From: Dichomitus squalens LYAD-421 SS1
Taxonomy: Eukaryota > Basidiomycota > Agaricomycetes > Polyporales > Polyporaceae
DNA length: 64,000 nucleotides
Assembly (NCBI RefSeq): GCF_000275845.1
Contig: NW_006766883.1
Span: 2,673,107-2,737,106, forward strand
Direction: 5' to 3'
In this document: one piece after another, positions 10,934-23,676 of the stretch
How positions within the stretch are numbered: the stretch's first letter is position 1
Layout: each line of letters opens with the position of its first letter
Translations under genes and position numbers: made by a program
Notes under the pieces: model-generated
What the model was told of the DNA's origin: nothing
The model's database searches: none
Seen by the model: the letters and a program-made list of their open reading frames with translations, nothing else

Positions 10934-13150
10934 ATGCTCCCTCCCGCTCCCTCCTGCTCCAGCACTTCCAGCGAGCTTGCTACGAAGACATCACCCTCGC
11001 AAGCTCCTTCTCGATGGACGTTCCCTAGCGTGTCGACGGCTCTTCGTGCTGTCGGCACGCATTTGCTGAAGCACACAGGTGTCGGGATCGTGTGCGCTGT
11101 CGCGTACTTCGACCCGTAAGTCTTATCTCCTACGAACACCAGAATGGCATTCTCACCTGCCAATAGTGGAAACTGGGGTGTGGACCTGCAGGCAGGTTCA
11201 CAATTCGGCTACAAGCTCCTTTTCGTTGTCCTTCTCGCCGGCCTCTTTGCTGTCTACATGCAGGTATGCTAGATTCCTCTGACGTCGACGACGAGTTACC
11301 TAAATGCATATCAGGTGCTCGCATCTCGGCTAGGGTGTGTGACTGGTCTAGGTGCGCGTAATTTTGTTTCCGGTCCGATTGGCGGCAAATTCATCTTACA
11401 AGCTTGACTCCGTCCCGCACAGACCTTGCCTCGCACTGCCGACTGCTTCTGCACGATCGTCCGCGCCACACTTTGCTATGGCGTTGGTGTGTACTGTACC
11501 CGCTCTATGCGCTCTCCGAGATCGCCATCATCAGTACGGACCTCGCAGAACTCCTCGGCTCTGCGATGGCGCTTGTCATGCTCTTCCCGAAGCTCGAGAT
11601 CTGGGCCGGTGTGCTCATTACGACCGCCGACGTCCTTCTCCTGCTTGCGATGCGCAACCCGATCGGCGGGCAGCCCGTACGAGCGTTTGAATTGGGCATT
11701 GCCGCACTGGTGAGTGAAGCGCCGTCCATTTTGCCGAGTCTTGACTTCAGGCTGATCGTTACGTGAATCTGTTCTCAGGTCTTCATCGTCCTCATCTGCA
11801 TGGCTGTCATTATCTCGAAGACGCAGATCAACTGGGGTGACGCTTTTGACGGTTTCCTCCCGTCGAAGACGGTCTTTCGGTCAGACGGTCTCTACACTTG
11901 TGCGCGCCTCTCACGGACATCGTGCTCTCGGATAGAATAACTGACGTTCCTACGAATTACAGCGATAGGAATAATCGGAGCGACTGTAATGCCTCACAGC
12001 CTATTCTTGGGCTCGGCTCTCGCCACTCAGGACCGGGTCCATTCATCGCCGGCGGAGAACTCCACACTGGGCACCGAAACGTCTGTCTCTGTGCGAAACG
12101 CTCGCACGATGGCCAAAAACTTCGTGAAGGCATTACGGATTACCTTTCAGGTCAAAAGGATCGAGGAGAGGCCAGACGAACCCAAGTCGCACGCTGACTG
12201 GACCAACCATCCACTTTCGTTCATCCGGCAGCACTTGTCCCATGGAATCGTCGACATGGTCATCAGCCTTCTAGGCCTCGCTGTGGTAATCAATGCTTTG
12301 TGAGTCCGACATTCGACCTCGACATGTCTCGTCCGCCTCCACCTGACCACGCAATCCCGGGTTGTAGGATCCTGATCCTGGCTGGTGCCGTGTTCTTCGT
12401 CAATGGCGGGGGGTCAACGGGTCCTGCTGATCTTTTCGACGCATACGACCTGATTCGTGATCGTCTCGGTGTTGGTGAGTATTGCATCCGCTTCATGTAG
12501 TCCCGGCAGTCGCTCACTGATGCTGGTGTATAGCTGCCGCAACTTTGTTTGCACTGGCGCTCCTAGCATCCGGCCAGAGCTCCTCAATTGTCGCAACTTT
12601 GGCTGCGCAAATTGTGTCCGAGGGCTTCATCCATTGGACCACATCTGTAAGTTCCCCGACTGGAATTGATTTATATGCGCGGCAGCTAATTGGTGCGATA
12701 TTTCAGCCCGTCCTAACGCGCCTTCTCACCCGTTGCTTCGGGTTGATTCCGTCCTTGGTGGTCGCCGTTGCTGTGGGTCGCCCCGGCATCGCGACGCTGC
12801 TCGTCGCGTCTCAGGTTGTGCTATCGATCGTGCTGCCCTTCGTGACTCTCCCCCTGATCTTGCTCACGTCGTCAAAGCGAGTCATGACGGTCTACGACAA
12901 TGCGGAGTGCACCTCAACTTCAAGCGCGTCATCAGAAGAACTTTCCGACGATACGCATAAGGAGAGTAAGACGGAGGATCTTGTGGTGGAGACTATTACC
13001 GAGACCGTTCAGGATCTCGAGCGTGGTTCGGCAAAGGGCGTTGACTTCTCGAACGGGAAAATCACGATAGCCATCGGAGCGGTGATTTGGGTCATTATCG
13101 TTGCGGCGAACGTGTACGCCATCGTCGGTCTCGCCATGGGCCAAGAGTAG
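10934..13150 (+). CDS. NRAMP divalent metal transporter (Smf-like)
   Basis: Nine exons: 10934-11115, 11167-11263, 11315-11351, 11423-11709, 11779-11899, 11963-12299, 12368-12474, 12534-12646, 12707-13150; 574 residues, the usual size for fungal Smf proteins. NRAMP transporters use the proton gradient to bring Mn2+ or Fe2+ into the cytosol. Helix 1 has AYFDPGNWGVDLQAGSQ with the metal-binding DPGN at about D60-N63. Helix 6 has GATVMPHSLFLGSALAT with the MPH metal-site motif. Further hydrophobic helices follow, including VVISLLGLAVVINAL and VIWVIIVAANVYAIVG; an acidic Ser-rich loop (SASSEELSDD) lies before the last one. ATG 10934 is the only Met before the DPGN helix in frame. It sits between two Mn-type CDF genes on the same strand, which suggests Mn as the substrate; the sequence alone does not exclude iron. 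Confidence 0.95.
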
Positions 13151-14381
13151 CCAAAAGCAGTAGCGCGCTGGTCGTGTGTGCCAAGGACATTTAGAAACGT
13201 CGCTCGTTCGTATCGCAGAAGTTCTCTCATTGATGTATTACTATACGGTTCATCTTCCCGGCTTTCTTGCCTCGTTCTACCGCATCGCCCTTGTATCATT
13301 TCTATATGGTCTGTCGCCTCCGTGTAACAAATTCATGAAACCTGGCAGTCATCTGATGCAGTCGTGTGCCGTACCTAACGAAATCCGAAGCAAGCCCTGG
13401 GAGCGACGCTTTCGATATAGAGCAAGAAGTTCACCTCAAGCGCGGTTCGTCCCCGAAACGTCAGTAGCCAGCCGTCGCATCGAAAGCCTCGGGGACGCCG
13501 GCGGTATGCGACGTCTAAACGCAATCGCCAGCGAATGGAGCAGAGAAGAGGCAACCCGTGTGGTAGGCGATCATATGCGACGAGAAACGTTATAAGAACC
13601 CCAGTCTCAACGAGGACTGTCAAGCGCGTGATGATGAAGCGTTGAACTCGGCAGCTGTGTACGTTAGTTCTGGGCAGAGGTATATGTCTTGCAGACATTT
13701 CGAGAAAGGTAGCGGAGTCTTGCGCTTGGTTGAAATCCCGTCGACTCAATAGCGGATGGGGAAAGTCTTGAGTCGCACGTCAAGTATCAACGGAGAAGAT
13801 CCAGAGAAAGAACGTCCGCCGGCACATGCATCCTGTAACCGATGGACGTAAGCGAAGCATTACGAAAGGGCTGCGGTGTGCTCACAATGGGCTACCCGAG
13901 ACTTCGCGGGGAGTCTGGGGCATCGACAGGTCGGTTATCGGAGATGTCTCCGACGATGCGGTCGCATAGGATGTGTGTTCAGGGTCTCCAGTCGAGAGGT
14001 AACCTGCCCAGTCCACGGGGTTGGAGAGTTCTCCGTTTGATATCCGCTGTTGGGGTACCCAGAGCGTGGCATAAAGACAAAGACACCTATTTGTGTTGCC
14101 TCAGCTCGGCTCCCTACCTCTCAACCTAGACACTGTCTTCTCTCATCGTAGTGCTTGAGCTCAGTGCTGTGGTGAGGGTCGTTGTCGTCGTCGTTGAAGG
14201 CGGCGCCGCTCATTGTCCTCACGGCCTTCCTATTTGGGTAACCCGAGACAGTGGATCACAGATTTGGAGGTGGGTCGAAGGCTACCGCTCGCCTGGTCCC
14301 ACGTTGTCCTCGTCCACCACGACTCCCTTTCTGACTCCCCACGCTGTTTTTGGACGGGTACTGACAATATGGCTGCAGAAC
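13151..14381. other. Gap between NRAMP and CDF2
   Basis: 1.23 kb without a supportable gene. Contains the NRAMP 3' UTR and the promoter of the second CDF gene. Confidence 0.4.
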
Positions 14382-16401
14382 ATGAGCGGCGTAGACTTCA
14401 ATCAGGACGACCTCGACTACCTCGCGTCGCGTTCAGGTCCTTCGACCCCCGGTCGTCCAAGTTCCTCGGTAAGCTCGGAGCTGCAGGTCATGGGCGTCAG
14501 CAGGAGATCTCATCTGGGAACAGAGCTCTGGCACCGATGGCAAAGGCAGAGACGTAGAACGGGGTTCGCGCTCGACCGTACCCAGCGAACATGCCGATCC
14601 CTACTCGTTACGTGACGGATACAAGACGCCTGAAGACCTTGGCACCCTCAAGAAGGCTAGGTCAGGTCGAGCAGTTAGCAAGTTCTACGAGAAGCAGAAT
14701 GATGTGCGCGGTTATTAATATCTATTCCTCGCCATTTGAGTTGACGTTGTGTTCTCATGCGTTACAGCTCATCGCATCTCTCCTCAAGCCGATGGAGGAA
14801 CACACGGAAGACGCGAAGCAGGAGCAAGGCTCTTCGCAAGCACAGGTAAGCTGTGCGCGTTCTAAAGCCTTCTGCATTCGCCTTACCGTTGCCCAGGTTC
14901 GAATCGCTATCTGGGCGAGTCTGCTTGCCAACATCTTCCTTTGCGTTCTGCAAAGTACGAGAATCCTTCTCTTCTCAGACGGCATCTGACGTGATAACGT
15001 CTTACAGTGTACGCTGCCATCGCTTCCGAATCTTTGTCTCTTCTCTCCACCGGTATCGATGCCGTCTTCGACATGAGTAGCAACATGTTGCTATTCTGGC
15101 TTCACCACAAGGCCGCTCACATGGATAAGAACAAGTGGCCTGTGGGCGGCGCCCGCCTCGAGACGATTGGTAACATTCTCTACGGTCAGTGGTGGTTGGT
15201 TCCACAGTACTGGTTATGCTCGCGTGCTCAACGTCTCTTAATGCGCAGGTTTTCTGTACGTAATCCACTTTCGGAGCCGTCATGCTATCCCCGCTGATAT
15301 TATTACAGCATGGGTTCCGTGAACATTGTCGTCTTCATTGAATCCGCGCGTAGCATTATTGCCCGTGAAAGCGACGAAGACACGAATGTGCTTCATCTCG
15401 CGTCGCTCATCGAGGTGTCCGCAGCGTGGGGTACGCCAAGCCTATCGTGCTCGTATTTCTCTTGACTTGATTGACCCTTTGGCGTGTCTGTAGGCGTCAA
15501 GCTTCTCCTTTTCTTGTACTGCTATTCCCTGCGCAAGCAATCTAGCCAAGTTCAAGTCTTGTGGGAGGACCACAGGAATGACTTGTGGATCAATGGTTTC
15601 GGTATGGGTCCCTGTTGGTGTACTTGTTTAGCGGGCCTCACGCATACATGCAGGTGTCATCATGTCCGCGGGCGGTAGCAAGATCATTTGGTGTACGCCT
15701 GGCTGCCTCCCACATCCGTGTTATTTGCTATTTGCTAACTTTTTGAATGATAGATCTTGACCCCCTCGGTGCCATGCTCGTACGCATTACCCTTAGCACG
15801 GTCCCGGGCGAGATCTATTAACGCACTCCCAGATTGCCCTCTTTGTCATTATCTCTTGGGGAAGCACTATTTATGAGCAATTTGAACTCCTCGCCGGGAA
15901 ATCCGCCCCGCATGAGTTCATCCAGCTCATCATCTACAAGGCCGTGACCTTCAGCGACGAGATCGAGAAAATTGATACCGTGCGAGCCTACCACGTGAGT
16001 TTCCCTCTGTCCTTCGTCGTCTGTGCCAACTGACTCAATGGCCTTGACGTTTCCTCCTGTCACTATTCGCTGCGTCCTCCATGCAGAGCGGACCTGTACG
16101 TAACCTACTTTCACACGTGCTGTATTGAACCGTCGCCTGACTGGCTACTTCGGGATAGGACTACTTCGTTGAGCTGGACGTCGTCATGAGCGCGGACACG
16201 CCCCTGTGGAAGGCGCACGACGTTGCTGAGAAACTGCAGGACAAGATAGAAGCGCTCCCAGGCGTTGAGCGTGCCTTCGTGCACGTCGATCATGAGACGT
16301 CCCACGCGCCTGTGCGTATATCCTCGCCCTCCGCGGCTGCGAGCTCTGTTCGCTAACATTTTCCCCCCCCATTGCAGGAGCATGGCAAATATCGCGATTA
16401 G
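14382..16401 (+). CDS. Mn-type CDF cation transporter, copy 2
   Basis: Fourteen exons: 14382-14468, 14524-14703, 14768-14845, 14897-14954, 15008-15184, 15249-15255, 15309-15430, 15494-15601, 15654-15692, 15754-15779, 15833-15994, 16087-16095, 16159-16311, 16378-16401; 409 residues. It is a paralogue of the first CDF: exons 3 to 11 have identical lengths (78, 58, 177, 7, 122, 108, 39, 26, 162 nt) and the sequence is closely similar throughout. The Mn-type DxxxD pairs are conserved at the same numbering (D152-A-V-F-D156; D262-H-R-N-D266). The C-terminal domain has SDEIEKIDTVRAYH and RAFVHVDHETSHAP. It carries one extra intron that isolates a 9-nt exon coding Ser-Gly-Pro. Divergence in the cytosolic N-terminus and at the last residues (EHGKYRD here, EHRKFM in copy 1) suggests separate regulation or location. 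It ends 169 bp from the convergent E2 gene. Confidence 0.93.
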
Positions 16402-16570
16402 CATTGCATCGTGCGGTCTTCCGAGAACATGATACCATCCCCATCTCACGCAGGGGCAAAGATTGACAGATGATATTCTCAGTTTCCTGGTAGATATCTT
16501 ATTAAGGGCTCCATAGCCATATGCATTTCTCAGGCAATTACTCTGTCGGAGAGACAGGGTTGTACTTGTA

Positions 16571-19500
16571 TTAGTCGAGATCCGTGGACTCTGCCTCCCC
16601 AAACTTCCATTTTTGCACCCTCTTCACTCCTGTGTCGAACTCTTCCAACAAATCCATGGGTTTTGATGTGCTTAGTGCTGGCTGCTTACCCCGCCCGTCA
16701 CGGTTTGCGTGGCTGGAAAGGAGAGATGCTGTGCTCCCATGGGATGACGAAGCATCAGGGTACGGAGGGGCTACACCGCCCAAAGCCATGGCAGAGGACG
16801 ATATCTCTGGGTCGGCATGTAAGAGGGATGGCGGCATGATAATTGGGCTGTAGGCAAGTGCGCCGCCATATAAATTTCCCCCGGTATATGTCAAGTACTT
16901 GCGGATATTCGGCTGCGTCTTCGCCCACTCTTGTATGCTGAAGGCGATACACTTACGTGAATGGGACACCTCGCAGCGACACAGGGAAGGTGGGCGTACC
17001 ATTTCCTGATAGTATCGTATCGGGTAGAGAAGTGCGACGCAATCACCTCCTATCCATCATACCGTCGCATGAGCCCAGCCTCGCGCATGACGCAAGAAGC
17101 TGCGACTTACAGCCCATATACCGTGTTTATGCTCGTCCTTCACCCAGTCGACGATGGCCCAACGCGTGGTGTGCATGCAGATATTCTTGTTATACTCTAT
17201 GCTCGCCTGGTTGCTGGGATTCGCCTTCCCAAATCCCGGCCTGAACATGCACGATGTCAGCCAACGCACACCCTGAACACCCGTCACGTGCCCCGAGATA
17301 CTCACTCATTGAAGTATGGCAGGTCGATCAAGATCATGCTTTGGATCGGACACGAGCACCTGCAGCAGCGTCGATTTTGGCGACCACTGCTCCTCCGGCC
17401 TTCATAATCCCCGCCGGGCGATTCGATGCCGGTGGCGGGTATCGGACCAACGTCAACCACAGCCACGATCCACGATCCGCGCGACACAGCATGAAACAGC
17501 AGCGCAAATCAGCCCAGTCGCCCAAGGGTGCAGAGATCCGCGGAATGGCACGCACCGGCCAGGCCATGTCCCGAGGAGGGACAGGCACACCTTGCCGGAG
17601 TTGTACAGGTTCGGGTTGAAGCGCACTGAGCCGCCGCCGGTCGTGCGGAGGTGCATCAGCGGGGGCTTGTGCGGGTACTCGAGTGGGATGAAGCAGTCAA
17701 ACTCGAAAAGGCCCCCCGCGTACGGCGTCCCTGCGGGTCCGGCTATCACAACTTTGCTGTGAAGCGGAGGTCGATACAGATAAAGTCAATCGGTCTGTTG
17801 GGATCGAGAGAAGACGAGGTGGACAGATATGACCATAAACGGGTGGCATTCCAAAGGACAGAGGAGAAGGAGCAAAGGAAGGCTAATGGGCTTCGGATCA
17901 AAGCGAGTACTTACATTGCGTCGTTCCGGACCTCGTCCACACGGACCCACACGCCGGGGGGCAGGCTCGTCGCCATCACCGCGAGCTCCTTGACGAGGTG
18001 CAAGCGGTCCTTCGGGTTCCTTGTGGCGTTCGCGGTCTTTTGCAGCTCCGGTGCGTAATTGTACGCCCCCTCAGAGAGTGCGACGTACTTGAACGCAAGC
18101 CGCTCGCACTCGGCTGCGTACTTGCGTTCGAGGTCGATGGAGGAGTCGCGCGCCTTGCCCTTGTCTTTCGACGTACCGGCCTGCCTTTTGCTGCTGCTAG
18201 AATACGAGGGTCCAGAAGGAGCCTCCGATGCACTAGGGACTTCGCTGGGCTCTAGTCCATGGAGGGCCGATGGGGGATTCTTGCCCATTACGGCCATAGC
18301 TCGTTCGATGTCGTCCCTTGCCGCGATGATGTCGCCGCACAGCAAAGTGGCCATCACAGCTGTCTCCGCGACGTCGCTATCCTCTTCGGCTCCTGCGGAC
18401 TCCAGCATGCTCGACGCCCCAGCGAGGAACGCCTCGCATTGCCGCGTGAGCTTCTTGAAGTGCACGTAGAGCGGCGGTGCGCGGACATATGCGCCCGTGT
18501 CCGTGTTGCGCTCCCAAACGATGCTGTCTTCGTCCCACATCCAGTCTTCAAGCCCACAGCTCTTGGACATCTCCCACCGCTCGCCGACGAGCACCTGTTA
18601 TGCACTCCTTTTAGAGGGCAGTTGACTGCAAATATAGAATTCGAAGGGTACTTCTAGAGTGAGCTCACAGTCCGCCATCCGTCTCAGCAGGCGGAGCATA
18701 GCATGATAAATGTCTATGCGCGTGATCCAGTCCGTCACCGAGTCGTTCCGGAGCAAATACCCCAACAAGGCCGGTAGCTGCGATAGCGCAAGCAGCCCTC
18801 CGACCGCCTGGTGGGGTAGAAGGTCGTATATTTGCGGGTCTTCCGCATACGGGGCGGGGAGGAACCCTGTGATAGTGTTGAGTGCGCGCACGATGATCTC
18901 ATCGAATGATTGCACCAGGGCGAGTGCGGGTTCCCCGCTCGACTTCGACGCGGCAGGGGAGCGTCCGCCGCGCCTGACGCGCTTCGCTGTCGCAATATGT
19001 GGGTACTGGTGTCCGTATGACGGGTCCGTGCCGTATCCCGTGCCCCCGGGGCCGACGCTGCCCATCTGAGCCTTCTTGGCTCGAGCAGCTATCTCGCGCG
19101 CCCGCTGGTCGGAAGTCTCGCGCTCCACTAGGTACAACCTGTCGAAGCCTCCAAGGGCTTCGAATAAGGCTAGAACGCGCACGTTGGTGCAACACGTCTG
19201 GACGGCGCATTCCGGGCTATCACCTTTGCAGGTGGGAGCGCAGGAGAGGGGTGCCATGCACCCGCGGCAGTGGGTTATCTTACAGGACTTGCACGGGGCG
19301 TGCAGGAGGCGGAGGAGGCTCGGGGGTGCCATTATGTGCTGAGAAAATGTAACCTAGAAGCGTGGTCAGATGATTTGGAAGATGTGTGAGCTGCAGCAAA
19401 TAAGCTCATTTACATGCCCGCGAGGGGAGGGAAGCGTCGACCGACACGACGAGCAGGTCTTTTCGCCTGTGAAAAAGTCTCTGCATTGCTCAAGCTGTGC

Positions 19501-20082
19501 GACGGCCGGTAGCTTTTCGTTGGTGATAGTGGCGTCGTCCTTGTCGTCGATCGTTGTCAAATCACATTGAGAGCCCTCCGGGGAGTTGACCCGCACGCGC
19601 TGTGCTTTGTGTTTGATCCGCCGAACGGACGACGCAGACGTCGGGGGCGGGCGCGGGAGATCATTGAATCGGACAGAGTCCTCGATCTCCCACTCTTTGG
19701 CAAGGCGACGCGCCATGGATTCGTCGTCTTCAGGAACCGGGACGCGTTCGTCATGGCAAGAGTCGCCATATGAGGCGTCTATGACATCTGCGTGATCAGG
19801 GGATAAAGGAGAGCGCTCCGTACTGCTGTTGGGATCGCGGCTCGAGCTCGAACGCGGACGAGAGGAGGATGGTCCAGAGGTGTCCATGTCAATACTACCG
19901 CCGTTCCATTCATCCTGAAGGTTTCGGGCGAGAGCCTCGCTCTCCTCGTGAGCTTTGATCAGCGCGAGAATAGCCTCGAGCGAGTCTTCGTCTTCATCGT
20001 TGAGGGCGGTCGGGGCGGTGGCAAGTCTCTTTGTGCGTTTTGGTGGAGAGTCGTGTGACAGGCGGCGCTTTTGCCCTGGCAT
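16571..20082 (-). CDS. UBE2O/BIRC6-like large E2 ubiquitin-conjugating enzyme
   Basis: Eight exons: 20082-19414, 19353-18652, 18594-17915, 17756-17556, 17399-17306, 17240-17111, 17049-17000, 16937-16571; about 963 residues. The E2 fold starts near residue 684: [51 protein letters not shown] (active-site Cys about C741), [25 protein letters not shown]. This block is typical of the big E2/E3 hybrids UBE2O and BIRC6. Upstream are a disordered Ser/Asp-rich N-terminus and a Cys cluster ([28 protein letters not shown]) that probably binds zinc. Exon 5 has one base too many for the frame: the G at 17347 (C on the + strand) breaks the reading from ...LQVLVS into ...[12 protein letters not shown]. No splice choice I tried repairs it, so it is either a sequencing error or a disabling mutation. 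It shares a 447-bp divergent promoter with the kinase gene. Confidence 0.82.
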
Positions 20083-20529
20083 GGTGTGCGTATTCGACTG
20101 ATGTGCGCATAGGGATGCTCGATTGAGGGACCACACCACACAGTGGGATGAATGGGGACAAAGAGCAAAGATTCGCGGTGGACCGGAGGAGAGATGCGGC
20201 TCTCGAGTTTCGACGTAGAGCGAGCGCCTGGTGGGCGTCTGCTCGGGATGTGCGGCGCGGGGCGAGGAGGCCAGAAAAGGGATTGACGCGGCTGGGTGAG
20301 GGCCCGGCCAAAGCCAAACCTCGCCTCCGTCCGTCTCTCCTCCTCCGCCCCGTCCCCGCTGCCTTCTTGTTTATTCGCCCAGTTGCTCCTCGCGCTATCT
20401 CTTACGCTGTCTAACGTGTGCTATATCTTCCATCGTCCGCTTTTCCACCTCCTTGCCACGCTCACGCACCCTACGTCCCTCACGATCTCATCCACGACCA
20501 CTTAAGTCCACACACCACTCTCTTGCGCG
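20083..20529. promoter_or_regulatory. Divergent promoter, E2 and kinase genes
   Basis: 447 bp between two divergent start codons. The kinase side is rich in C/T tracts (CTCCTCCGCCCCGTCC and similar near 20338), common in fungal core promoters. No clear TATA box on either side. Confidence 0.55.
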
Positions 20530-23000
<2,471 letters not shown>

Positions 23001-23676
23001 GCGCGCACCCACACCCCGGCATTCAACAAGCGAGCTTTTGCTGTTAGCGCGCGCAGCTTGTTGCGTCTAGCTCCGTCCTGCCCGTCCCAGCCGACCGCGT
23101 TAGGCGTGCTGGTTGTACGTACGTGCAGCCGTACTATAGCCATGTTCTGCCCACTCCACACCTTCCCTCATAAACTCGTGGACGATACATCTGACGTTCG
23201 TCTCCTCTCTATCACCTGTATAGTCTCCGTCTCTATCCCCATTTGTTCTCCATCTCGTGCATTCCAGACCCCGATTCACCCACTGTCCACTACACATACC
23301 TATCCATGCATCGCTAATTGTGCCACTGCATGCATCCCGGTGTTTCTCTGTCATTCCCCTACCACCTCCCTATCTTGGTCCCCCTCCGGTCTTCTTCATC
23401 TCTCTGGCAATCCAGTACTACCGCCAAGCCCCCGATGTATACCATAGTGTCTCTCCGCAGCATACCAGTTAATGCAAACAAAGCAAACAACCGTGTATTC
23501 CCACTACAGCTTACAGACTCGGACAATGATATGGTTAGACTGACTAGACTGCTTCCACTCGCCTTCCACTCGCGCCCGAGCCCTGAAACGGACAATGACA
23601 GTCCACATCACGTTAGACTCATGTCCTGCGCAGCGCACCCGCCCTTCGACAAAGAGGCTAGCGCAACCAATGCAAA
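23001..23676. other. Convergent intergenic gap
   Basis: 676 bp between the convergent kinase and AP-3 delta genes, rich in CTC/CCA tracts. No supportable gene. Confidence 0.4.

Noticed and set aside
17334..17588. Continuing exon 4 of the E2 through 17550-17400
   Set aside because: Read-through gives a translation without family likeness ([14 protein letters not shown]), whereas splicing at 17555/17400 gives the conserved GRPEEQWSP.
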